The position numbers and the translations under genes were made by a program. Shown one piece after another: positions 39,029 through 48,033 of a stretch of DNA of 56,737 bases (positions are counted from its first letter, which is position 1; every line of letters starts with the position of its first letter). Origin of the DNA: Chitinophaga pinensis (GTDB lineage: Bacteria; Bacteroidota; Bacteroidia; Chitinophagales; Chitinophagaceae); contig NZ_VOHS01000035.1 of assembly GCF_007896845.1 (NCBI RefSeq), positions 1-56,737 on the forward strand. The letters run 5' to 3'. Under the pieces are notes generated by a model, which was not told where the DNA came from, searched no databases, and saw only the letters and a list, made by a program, of their open reading frames with translations.

Positions 39029-40851
39029 TTAATGGTTAGGATTGTTGGGGAACAAATTGGGATTCTTACCCAGTTCTCCACCGGGAATCGGCTCGTAATA
39101 GAACTTCTTTTCAAAGTTGTAAGAACGCTGGAATGGCTCCATTTCACGCAGGAAAATGTACTTCTTCTCATCTGCCACATAATAGGGCATCAGTGCATGA
39201 TATTTGGTATTATCCAGCATTCTGTCAGCGATACGCCATCTTCTCAGGTCCCACCAGTATTGTTTTTCAAACGCCAGTTCTTTACAACGCTCATTCCTGA
39301 CAGTATCTATACCAGGATCTGCCGTTAGCTGCGGTGCGCCGGCTCTGTCTCTCAGATCATTTATCACCGTCCTCGCATCAGCTGCGTTATTGAGTTCTAC
39401 CGCTGCTTCTGCCCTGTTCAGGAGGACTTCCGCGTAGCGCATATCAATCCAGCTTTGTGTACTCATATACAATCCGCAGGCTGACTGTGCACGGTTGTAG
39501 TCGATATATTTCCTTACATAGAAACCGGTACGGGTCAGGTTATCATCATCTGTACTGATACCGGTAAAACCAATAATGCGCATGCCATCATACAGGGTTT
39601 CCGTTTTACCTGCGAGATGTCTGAACTGGCGGTTGGGTGGATTCTGTCCCACTTCATCTGCAGCAGTACCCTGAAAACGCTCATATATCCCCCTCTGCAT
39701 ATCGAATTGTTTGCCTCTCAGCGAAGCACCCGGGAAATAAACGGTTGCCAGCAATCTTGGTTCTACTCCCTGCATCAGCTGCGCCGTATTATCAAAACGA
39801 CGGGGCGTACCATCTGCATTTACTACCGGTAGCTGTCCGTTAAAACGCTCTATCAGTTCGAGTGTAGGATATGCACGGGAAAGACCATCCGCCGTCATAA
39901 AACGGCAGGTCATAGTAGCGTCCCAGCTATGAGCAGTATTGCTGGTCAGGGAATAATCCCGTACAAGAATATTCTCAGTGCTTTCCTTGTCAAGAAAGAG
40001 GTCTACATAGTTCTGTTCTTTATCGGTCTTTTTGCGATAAAGGCTGTAATGTCCTTCCAGCAGCTTCGCAGCATCCCATGCCCGCTGAAAGAATCCCTGT
40101 GCTGCAGACAAAGGAATACCTACATACCCCAGCGTCCTCGCTTCTCCCTCGACAAAGTTGGCTGCTCCATACTTTGCGATCGTACCCGCATATAACATGG
40201 CCCTTGATTTCAGTGCAGCCGCTACATAACGGTTCGCACGACCTCGCTGACTGGTCTCCGGCATCTTCTTATACGCACTGTCCAGATCATCTGCAACAAA
40301 GTTCCAGACATCCACTTCCTTATCACGGTGTACCTGCAACTCTTCCAGACTCTGCTCAGGATAATGCTGTACTTTTCTGATGATGGGAATGCCACCGTAT
40401 CTTTTCACCAAAGCAAAATAGAAGTAGGCACGGCAGAAATACGCTTCCCCTAACCATGCGTCTATTTGTTCTTTGAAAAACCGGTGCCATACACCGGCAG
40501 ATTCTCTATGAAATAATTCACGGTACGGATATCACCGTAAGGCCAATAACCGAATCCGCCTGCACCATCATAAGTGCTGCCATATGGACCTACCATTTCA
40601 CCACAAAGTGCGCCGGGATGATAGAACTGTTCCCATCCACGGTTAAATCCGGAATTCGCCTGCTGATAGAAAAAATCTTCAATAGGCAGCGCTTTGTAAA
40701 TCGTTGCCATATAAGCGGCCACACCGGCTTCCGTGCCAAAAACGTCCTTATCCTGAATCACATTCAGGGGTTCTACGTTCAGGTCATGACAGGCAGGTTG
40801 TATCAGGAGGGTAAATATTGTGATGATGCTTAAATATATCTTGCTCTTCAT
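39029..40851 (-). CDS. susD: SusD/RagB-family nutrient-binding outer membrane lipoprotein (frameshifted)
   Basis: The N-terminus MKSKIYLSIITIFTLLIQPACHDLNVEPLN has a lipoprotein signal with the lipobox Cys at about residue 21. The frame breaks at A5 40476-40480 (forward strand) after VYGTGFSKNK. One restored base gives FFKEQIDAWLGEAYFCRAYFYFALVKRYGGIP, the near-universal SusD TPR segment, and runs to the C-terminal NPNLFPNNPNH typical of SusD proteins. Total is about 607 residues. It binds the glycan and lids the SusC channel. The gene lies 11 bp after susC. Confidence 0.93.
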
Positions 40852-40862
40852 GTGGTTTCAGT

Positions 40863-43800
40863 TTAGAAAGTAATGCTGGCTCCTACGCTGAACGTTCTGT
40901 TCATAGGATATTTATAACCGCCCTGGGAGTAGTTCCAGTCCGCTCCGCTGGCAACAGTACCCGGGTGCTCAGGATCACTGTTCTGTAATCCTGTGAATGT
41001 GGCCAGATTATAACTGTTGATATACGCACGCAGGTTTGTGATACCTACACGACTGAGCAGCTTTTTTGGAATTGTATAACCAAACTCCAGACTTTTTATC
41101 CTCATATAGGTAGCATCCTGTACTGCTTTGGTACCTTCCGCTGACGGTGATCCCATGGCAGGATATTTACCTGAGACCCATTCAGTATTCGGATCAAAAA
41201 CATCTGCTCCCGGATCGGCAGTATGCCATCTGTCGAGGAACGGCGTCAGTGCACTACGGCCATACATCAGTGGTTCTGCCATCTGCTCTGCATATTGTAC
41301 ATAGAAATCAGTAGCGCCCTGCAGGAGCATATTAAAGTCAAATCCTTTCCATGCCGCACCAAGGGTGATACCAAAGTTGAACAATGGAATATCTCTGGTG
41401 GCAATGGGTGATTCATCCTTTCCGTCGATCACGCCATCATTGTTCCAATCGATGTAGTAATAATCGCCCGGTACAATTCCCTGATTACCGCCACCTGCAT
41501 TGACATTATGATTATAGATCTGATCGTAGGAGGTAAATTGTCCGCCATACTGCTTACCCCACCAGATGTTTGTATAACGATCTGCCTGAGAATTCTTCCA
41601 GTTCTCATAAGAGTTACCCGCCTTCGTCTGCTGTACCGTACGCATCATTGTACGTGTAGATGCCGCATTTGCGGTAATATTATAACTGAAATCGCCCAAT
41701 GTATTACGGTGTGTCAGTACGATTTCATACCCTCTGGTTCTGTCGCTGTTCAGGTTTTCCTGTGGTAAATTAGTACCCACAGTACCCGGCAATGTAGTCG
41801 TTCTGGTAGCCAATAAACCCGATCTGTTACGGATGAAATAATCCACCGAACCACCCAGCAATCCTTTCAACAGATCAAACTCCACACCGAGGTTCAGAGT
41901 TTTTGCCGTATACCATGTCAGATCAGGATTCACTACGCCTCGGGAAACCATCCCATTTACATAATTACCGCCAAAGAAATATCCCGGTGAAGGATAATTA
42001 TACCCGGAGATGTATTGGAAGCCTGTCGCACTGTCATCTCCTGTTTTACCATAGGAAGCGCGGAGCTTCAGGTTATTCAGTATTGTCGGTGAAAGGATCG
42101 ACTGTATAAACCGCTCTTCACTCAGTCTCCATCCCACTGATACTGCCGGAAAGAAACCCCATTGTGCACCCGGTTTGAACTTACTGGAACCGCCATAACG
42201 GAAACTGAAGTCAAACAGGTATTTGCTTTTGAAATCGTAGTTCAGTTTTCCCACTAGTCCTTTATTCACCGTCTCCCATAATCCGTTTCCATCCATATTA
42301 CCTAACTGGTTGGTCTCATTACCTGCAAACAGGTAAGGCAATCCCAGTGAAAACTCCCTTTGTGCATAGAAGTTATCCGCGGTAGCATGGTTTTCTTCGT
42401 ACAATAACAGTCCCGTTACATTATGTCTGGCGGCAAACTGACGGGTATAATTCAATGACAGCTGATACAATGAAGCGGTGTTATTACCATAAGTACGGTT
42501 CACCGTTGAAGGAGAATTAACCAGTGTCGGAATGTATTTGTCATTCTGGCGGTCATATTCATACAGGTTATAGGATTTTCTGACCATGGTATTGTCCACG
42601 ATATTAAAACCGTAGTTATACATACCACGCGCCATCAGCCCCTGAATACCCGGTATATCATATTCCAGCGCCAGCTGTCCCTGAAAGTTCTTATTCTTAA
42701 AAGCCTGTGATCCTACAATATCAGCATTCGTCATCACTACCGGATTGGCATTATCCGGCTCCAGATGCGGATAAAGCGGATTGTTATTTGCGTAGATCTG
42801 GTCGGTTGGCAATTGGTTCCACGTATACTTGAACATTTCCCATACGCCCCTGCCACCCGGCTGATTCTTCGTATCTGTATAACCGGATAACAGCAATTGC
42901 GCACGCATCCTGTCATTGATCTTCGCGTTGATATTAGAACGGAAGTTCCAACGGTCATAATTCATATCATTGGTACGGAACAGACCATCCTGATTGAAAT
43001 ATCCGAGGTTGAAGAAATAGTTGGCCCTGTCATTTCCCCCGTTCACACTAAGGGTATGCTGTGTCTCAGGTGCAAATTCCCGCATGGTCGCCCCTACCCA
43101 ATCTGATGAGTTTAAAGTACCGTTTTTATACAATTCCATATCTGCATCTGAGAAAGAAGGCGGCATCTGGTTATAGAAGTTGTTGCCGAAATCGCGTTTC
43201 TGCTTTTCGTTCTTCAGCATCATATACTGCAAAGCATCCACCCCTTGCGGTACATTCAGGAACTGCTGCCAGCTCTGATTCACTGCATACGTGATATCAA
43301 ACTTCCCATTCGGATTACGGGAACCTTTCTTACTGGTCACCACGATCACCCCGTTTGCTGCCTGTACACCATAAATAGCCGCCGAGGCATCCTTCAGGAT
43401 AGAAATACTCTCTATCTCATTCGGGTCCATTCTAGCCAGGTCACCGCCACCTCTGGGCACCCCGTCGATCACTACCAGTGGATTTCCCATCCCCCTGATA
43501 TCAAAAACGTTGTCATAAGCCCCCGGCTCACTACTTTTTTGTACAACCCTGAGTCCGGGCAGTTTACCTGTCATCATGTTGATGACGTTTTCATTTTTGG
43601 TGGTAACCAGCTCACTGGCTTTGATCACCGAAACAGCACCTGTCACGGTCGCTTTCTTTTGGGTACTATATCCCGTGACAATCACCTGATTCAGGCCGGC
43701 AGTCGTCGCTGGCAACCGTATCAACAGATTACCGGAGCCGGTATAAGGGACTCTTATCTCCCGGTAACCTACAAGGCGGACATAGAGCGACAGTGTCTGT

Positions 43801-44090
43801 CCTTCCGGCGCTTTAACGGAAAAGCGCCCGTCTTTCCCTGAAATAGCCCCGGATTGCGTTCCGGCAATACCGATAGTCACCCCCTCCAGTACATTTCCGC
43901 TGGCGGAGTCAATTACCTGTCCGCTGATCGTTTTTGTCAATGCTGCCCCTTCGTTGTCTCGTTTTTGTGCTGTGGTTTGTCCCGGTCGGGATAAAATAAT
44001 GGCGCCGATGAATAATAGCTGGAAGAACAGGATGTTTCCGCCCTTGCTTTTCATAACATGGACGCATGCGTCATACGTGGATCTTTTCAT
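40863..44090 (-). CDS. susC: SusC/RagA-family TonB-linked outer membrane transporter
   Basis: Up to 1075 residues; the start may instead be the second Met (residue 13, 44054), which directly precedes the signal sequence. Domains in order: signal peptide to about residue 42; carboxypeptidase-regulatory-like beta-sandwich (ISGQVIDSASGNVLEGVTI); the SusC plug with VIVTGYSTQKKATVTGAVS and GMGNPLVVIDGVPR; ISILKDASAAIYG; then a large beta-barrel ending FSVGASITF with a terminal Phe. It imports oligosaccharides using TonB energy together with the adjacent SusD. The gene is intact. Confidence 0.95.
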   Translation of the reverse strand: MKRSTYDACVHVMKSKGGNILFFQLLFIGAIILSRPGQTTAQKRDNEGAALTKTISGQVIDSASGNVLEGVTIGIAGTQSGAISGKDGRFSVKAPEGQTLSLYVRLVGYREIRVPYTGSGNLLIRLPATTAGLNQVIVTGYSTQKKATVTGAVSVIKASELVTTKNENVINMMTGKLPGLRVVQKSSEPGAYDNVFDIRGMGNPLVVIDGVPRGGGDLARMDPNEIESISILKDASAAIYGVQAANGVIVVTSKKGSRNPNGKFDITYAVNQSWQQFLNVPQGVDALQYMMLKNEKQKRDFGNNFYNQMPPSFSDADMELYKNGTLNSSDWVGATMREFAPETQHTLSVNGGNDRANYFFNLGYFNQDGLFRTNDMNYDRWNFRSNINAKINDRMRAQLLLSGYTDTKNQPGGRGVWEMFKYTWNQLPTDQIYANNNPLYPHLEPDNANPVVMTNADIVGSQAFKNKNFQGQLALEYDIPGIQGLMARGMYNYGFNIVDNTMVRKSYNLYEYDRQNDKYIPTLVNSPSTVNRTYGNNTASLYQLSLNYTRQFAARHNVTGLLLYEENHATADNFYAQREFSLGLPYLFAGNETNQLGNMDGNGLWETVNKGLVGKLNYDFKSKYLFDFSFRYGGSSKFKPGAQWGFFPAVSVGWRLSEERFIQSILSPTILNNLKLRASYGKTGDDSATGFQYISGYNYPSPGYFFGGNYVNGMVSRGVVNPDLTWYTAKTLNLGVEFDLLKGLLGGSVDYFIRNRSGLLATRTTTLPGTVGTNLPQENLNSDRTRGYEIVLTHRNTLGDFSYNITANAASTRTMMRTVQQTKAGNSYENWKNSQADRYTNIWWGKQYGGQFTSYDQIYNHNVNAGGGNQGIVPGDYYYIDWNNDGVIDGKDESPIATRDIPLFNFGITLGAAWKGFDFNMLLQGATDFYVQYAEQMAEPLMYGRSALTPFLDRWHTADPGADVFDPNTEWVSGKYPAMGSPSAEGTKAVQDATYMRIKSLEFGYTIPKKLLSRVGITNLRAYINSYNLATFTGLQNSDPEHPGTVASGADWNYSQGGYKYPMNRTFSVGASITF

Positions 44091-44231
44091 ATTTGCGGCT
44101 TTGCTTTTGTCCTTTTAACAAGGAGGTCTGTAGAATTTTGGTTTCATAACTGGATTAAAGAGTTGTATGCTGATTCACTCATGACATAGATTCTTCTATT
44201 AGCGATCAAGGTGTAAGAAACTATCCGGGAG

Positions 44232-44276
44232 GTTAAAAAAGGTTTAACAAAAGGGTTAATGAGGGGATTAATGGCG
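44232..44276. repeat. Array of GGTTAA-like repeats upstream of susC
   Basis: Four spaced variants of GGTTAA(T) occur within 45 bp: GGTTAAAA, GGTTTAAC, GGGTTAAT and GGGATTAAT, about 150 bp upstream of the susC start. Regular spacing near 11-12 bp would place them on one DNA face, so they could bind a regulator. This is suggestive only. Confidence 0.3.
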
Positions 44277-44372
44277 GATTTTTTTTCAGATTTCTGAAAA
44301 TTTTGTGACGGTTTAAGGGTGTGGGATACGCTTTATAGTTGGTTTAAGGTGTGGATTGGTGCGGATTGGTGT

Positions 44373-44548
44373 TGGGGTACGGCGTGCGGTTTCAGGATGG
44401 ACCCCGGGCTGTGTTCTTTGATGCGGTATGGCTATGGGACGGTTGGGGTGTATTGGGCATTGGGGTACGGCGTGCGGTTTCAGGAGGGACCCCGGGCTGT
44501 GTTCTTTGAAGCGTTCTGGCTATGGGACGGTGGGGGTGTATTGGGCGT
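44373..44548 (+). repeat. Two-copy tandem repeat, 88-bp unit
   Basis: Copies at 44373-44460 and 44461-44548 differ at only a few positions; both begin TGGGGTACGGCGTGCGG and continue through TTTCAGGA, GGACCCCGGGCTGTG and CTATGGGACGG. A third copy begins (TGGGG at 44549) but diverges at once. The unit is G-rich, unlike flanking DNA. Confidence 0.85.
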
Positions 44549-44578
44549 TGGGGAATGATTGAACATTTGGGGGGCTGT

Positions 44579-44632
44579 CAGCAACGCTTCAAACAACGAA
44601 GGCCCTTGGTCTCCTCCTGAAACCTGCTGCTG
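44579..44632 (-). repeat. Inverted, diverged copy of the tandem-repeat core
   Basis: On the minus strand this segment reads GGTTTCAGGAGG, then GGGCCTTCG and TTTGAAGCGTT, in the same order as GGTTTCAGGAGG, GGGCTGTGT and CTTTGAAGCGTT in the second tandem copy. It is therefore a related element in the opposite orientation, 30 bp away. Confidence 0.6.
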
Positions 44633-44977
44633 ATCATGCCCTTCTATTAAGATGGAAGGTTTAAAAATTTCAGCCTGTTTGTATATGGTTTAAAGGCGTT
44701 TATTCCGGCTTATTTTGAGTTATGTAAACGATATCTCTAATTGTTCGTTGTCTTGAATCGGATCCTGAATCGGGTCTTAAATCGGGTTTAAATGCGCTTT
44801 TCAATTGTTTGCTTAAATCAAGTAAGTGAGCTGACACAAACGTTTTGCTGTGACTATTGGAGTGCTAATACGTTAATAATGTGTACATAATAACTATTTG
44901 CCTTAGTCAATAAGGTTGGTGCTTTTTCAAATTTTGTGTTCTTACTGTTTATCTCCTTAGTAGCCTGCTTCTATCTA

Positions 44978-45054
44978 TAGTCAGACTATACTCATCTTAC
45001 GCTAATGCTACGTTTAGAACGTAGCATTAGCGTAAGATGAGTATAGTCTGACTA
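44978..45054. repeat. Perfect 37-bp-arm inverted repeat with 3-base loop
   Basis: Arms 44978-45014 and 45018-45054 are exact reverse complements with TAG between them. The left arm begins TAGTCAGACTATACTC and ends GCTAATGCTACGTT. As RNA this is a 37-bp stem. It lies about 240 bp beyond the end of the kelch regulator gene. It is far longer than a usual terminator and has no T run. Confidence 0.9.
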
Positions 45055-45106
45055 CGGAATAACAGAAGTAAATTGACTGAATACAAAATTAGTCTGATTG
45101 TATGCT

Positions 45107-45268
45107 TTCAGATAGCGGCGGTTTCAGGCAGGAGACGCTGGCCTTAGCTATCTGAAGTAGCCGATGCCTTACACCAAAGTTTAATAGCAGCCCAATGCCA
45201 ACCAACTCACAGAAGCCCAATACGTAGTACCCTTCAGATAGCGTCAGCCAGTGGCCCCGCCTGAAACC
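45107..45268. repeat. Pair of intergenic elements sharing TTCAGATAGC and GGTTTCAGG cores
   Basis: Element one (45107-45156) is bounded by TTCAGATAGC and GCTATCTGAA and holds GGTTTCAGG at 45120-45128. Element two (45233-45268) has TTCAGATAGCG followed by CCTGAAACC, so the core is on the other strand. The GGTTTCAGG core also occurs at 44388, 44476 and (inverted) 44616, five times in under 0.9 kb. Confidence 0.6.
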
Positions 45269-45295
45269 AAAGCAGCAGCCCCCGGCTATCAGGAC

Positions 45296-47962
45296 TCACG
45301 CCTTTATCACATCATTGAAAGTTTTATAAAACTCCTCTCCATAGATATCCCGATAGTCCTTGACGAACTTCTCATAAGTATTATTGGCCAGAGAATACCG
45401 CCGTAACATCACCAGACTTTTACACTTGAACTCCAGCGCCTCCTCATTTAAACGATCAAAAAAGAAGACCGCATTAGCCACCCGGATCACAAATTCAGGA
45501 TCTTCAGACTCCTGCTTGAGATACGCCAAACTTATGTCAATAACCGCATTACTCACTTCCGCCTTGACATCATCCAACCAGTCGTATTCCGTCTTTGCAA
45601 GAAATGCACCTGATTCGACCACTTTCAGTAAAGATGTCATTAAAGACCGGTCAACAACTCCATGTGTCTTCGTCAGATGTACAAACTGCTCATAATCAAG
45701 AGAAAATTGTGCTTCATTGAACTGAAACTGCCAATACACCGATTTTTTATTGATCATGCAATTGCCAATCTTCTCGAGGATACTTTTCAGCTTTGCAAGG
45801 TTAACGGAACGGTTATTTTTAGCGTCTTTAGCTGATTTTCCAGTCCAAAGTATCTCGGTCAGTTCGTCCGAGGTGATACCCTGTCCGGTTCTGACAGTAT
45901 AGATCAGGATGAGTAAAAGTAACTCCTTCATCAATGGAGTGAACAGGCCCGTCAGTTCGGTACCATCTTCGCTGAAAGCCTGAAACGGCCCAAACAGGCG
46001 GATAGACGAGCGGGCTGGCATCACTGCCTGAGACGGAATTGGTAAAGCTTCTTCAGATGGAACAGACTCCGCAGGTGGCAAGGGATCGGCTTCATCATCT
46101 ATAACCGATAATGGTTCGGGCATGACGTCAACGAGGTCATTATCAGGTGTCTCTTCGGCTGTTGTAACAGCCGGAGTTAATGCAGCTGAATTACTTACGG
46201 TAATGGGTGGCGTAAGTAACTTAATTCGTTTTCTGCGGTACAACCACAGGACAAGTATACAGACGACCAGCAACAGTCCGATGAACAGCAACCATTTATA
46301 AAGAAATCCTTTTTGCGGTACAACTGCTGATGTTTCTATCGCCGGGTCTAATGGTGGAAAATCGATCGTATAGACTTTCACACTGGTCTCCCGCTGATGT
46401 AATTCCTGATCGGCATACAGCAGGGTGACTGCCACTAATTTACCGGCACCGGGAGCATAATAGAGATCAGCAAAAGACTGTACATCATAAAAAGAGTAAG
46501 GGATGGGCGTACCTGTCAGTTTATAGACCGGCTTGTCCAATGAGCCCTGCATCAGCTGCAATCTGGAATTGAAACTATCCTTGGGGAATACGAGTCCGTA
46601 GTATTGACGTCTTTTAGCGTCTATCACCAGACTGTTGGCAAATGTGAACCTGCCATACACAGAATCCATATTGAAACGCTTTGTAAATGTCTTCGAGCGG
46701 ATGTCGAAGGCAAACAAATCATAGTACGCACCCGGATCCAGCATCTGATCGCCGGTCATACTGCCGTAGCCACCCACAATAAAAGCCGTATCACCGGTAA
46801 TGTTGAGACCGAGTCCCGCCAGATAGCGGGGCGGAAAGAAATGCCCTCCTACAGATAGTGTATCCCAATGTCCATTACGTAGCTGATAACGTTGCACCTG
46901 ATTCTTGTACTTCAGCTGACCATATCCACCGACAATATATAACGCGGTATCCAGAGGGGAAATGAACTTGTTGGCATGCCAGTATTCAGTCAGGATTGTA
47001 TCCGGAAAGGTTTTATTCCATTGCGATGTGGAAGGATCATACGTAGCCAGTTTCCGGTGATCAATGTAGAAGTTATAAAAGCGATTGGTCAGTGTATCAT
47101 AAATACCCTGACAACCAATCAGTATGTTTTCCTGTTTAGCACTCTTTGCTGTACGGGGATGCTGATTCTGCCGGAGATCATAGGTAACGACAGAGTCAAT
47201 ACCGGCAATTAATAATTGTTCATTCCTGCTGTCAAAACCGGTTACTGCATTACCGTTGAGTTGAAAAGCACCGATCATTTTCCAGTACTGATGACCCGGT
47301 TTCAGCCATACACCATTCTTGACACGGGCAGGCTCACGGGCACTGATATCGTAACAAAGGGTATCGGAGACCTCTTCCAGAGGCCAGTGATTGTGCAGGC
47401 GTTCATTGTCAAAGATCCGGATGTCCTTGAGACGCATGGGAGGAATATCACGGGTATGAAAACGTTCATCGTCATTGGCGCCGTAGAGGAAACGGAAACA
47501 ATTACCTTTAAATGCAAAAGCAGTACTGCCGGCCTGACGATCGTTCAGGGAAAGCGATATCTGCTGTTTATTCAGGTCCAGTGTGATGGCCAGCCTGTTC
47601 CAGTCATTGTACAGTCTGTACGCATCTGCCGCAAAGGAGATGTTGAAGAATTTTTGTCCGGAGATAACCCGGAAAAGAGATGCCCGCTGATCATAGATCA
47701 GGTCAATATTCTGGTTTTCGTTAACAATACGAAGGATGTAACCAAAATAAATATGATTATAGGAAACAAAGTTCAGATCAAACTCCAGCCTTACTACGCC
47801 TGATAAACATATGGGCCTGCCACTACCAATTTCAAAGGATGTCCTTTTCTCGGCAACCGCTTCATGTCCGTTGAATGCCAGCCCATAGGATAAATAAGAT
47901 TGTGCCCGTCCTATAGTACTAAAAATGAGTAACAAAAATATAGTAAGGAAAGATCGATACAT
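45296..47962 (-). CDS. Membrane-spanning kelch sensor with SARP-like DNA-binding domain
   Basis: An 888-residue protein. Order: signal peptide (SFLTIFLLLIFSTIGRAQS); a LamG/concanavalin-like domain (about 25-210; WNRLAITLDLN, KDIRIFDNERLHNHWPL); kelch-type propeller repeats (about 240-520; ALYIVGGYGQ, AFIVGGYGSM); one membrane helix (KWLLFIGLLLVVCILVLWLY, about 555-575) followed by RRKR; a Pro/Glu-rich linker; and a winged-helix domain from IRLFGPFQAFSEDG with GITSDELTEILWTGKSAKDAKNNRSVNLAKLKSIL, then a helical BTAD-like tail. The topology puts the propeller in the periplasm and the DNA-binding-like domain in the cytoplasm. It probably senses a surface or periplasmic signal and regulates nearby secreted-protein genes; the target is unknown. 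Confidence 0.78.
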   Translation of the reverse strand: MYRSFLTIFLLLIFSTIGRAQSYLSYGLAFNGHEAVAEKRTSFEIGSGRPICLSGVVRLEFDLNFVSYNHIYFGYILRIVNENQNIDLIYDQRASLFRVISGQKFFNISFAADAYRLYNDWNRLAITLDLNKQQISLSLNDRQAGSTAFAFKGNCFRFLYGANDDERFHTRDIPPMRLKDIRIFDNERLHNHWPLEEVSDTLCYDISAREPARVKNGVWLKPGHQYWKMIGAFQLNGNAVTGFDSRNEQLLIAGIDSVVTYDLRQNQHPRTAKSAKQENILIGCQGIYDTLTNRFYNFYIDHRKLATYDPSTSQWNKTFPDTILTEYWHANKFISPLDTALYIVGGYGQLKYKNQVQRYQLRNGHWDTLSVGGHFFPPRYLAGLGLNITGDTAFIVGGYGSMTGDQMLDPGAYYDLFAFDIRSKTFTKRFNMDSVYGRFTFANSLVIDAKRRQYYGLVFPKDSFNSRLQLMQGSLDKPVYKLTGTPIPYSFYDVQSFADLYYAPGAGKLVAVTLLYADQELHQRETSVKVYTIDFPPLDPAIETSAVVPQKGFLYKWLLFIGLLLVVCILVLWLYRRKRIKLLTPPITVSNSAALTPAVTTAEETPDNDLVDVMPEPLSVIDDEADPLPPAESVPSEEALPIPSQAVMPARSSIRLFGPFQAFSEDGTELTGLFTPLMKELLLLILIYTVRTGQGITSDELTEILWTGKSAKDAKNNRSVNLAKLKSILEKIGNCMINKKSVYWQFQFNEAQFSLDYEQFVHLTKTHGVVDRSLMTSLLKVVESGAFLAKTEYDWLDDVKAEVSNAVIDISLAYLKQESEDPEFVIRVANAVFFFDRLNEEALEFKCKSLVMLRRYSLANNTYEKFVKDYRDIYGEEFYKTFNDVIKA

Positions 47963-48033
47963 ACTTAAACAAAAAAACGATATTAAGTTGTATTGAGCAA
48001 TCCCTGAACGCTTTTTTTTATTTGGTCCACTGG

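Larger units (their letters stand above)
44091..45295. other. 1.2-kb non-coding, repeat-rich region
   Basis: No credible gene is present. The region lies between the susC start and the end of the kelch regulator gene. It contains the GGTTAA array, a two-copy 88-bp tandem repeat, an inverted related copy, a perfect long hairpin, and two more elements sharing the GGTTTCAGG core, all listed separately. The 79-codon open stretch at 44319-44558 is produced by the G-rich tandem repeat and shows no protein-like features. Confidence 0.75.

Noticed and set aside
44319..44558. Open frame of 79 codons in the repeat region
   Set aside because: It is produced by the G-rich 88-bp tandem repeat; Trp/Gly-rich product without any recognisable fold.
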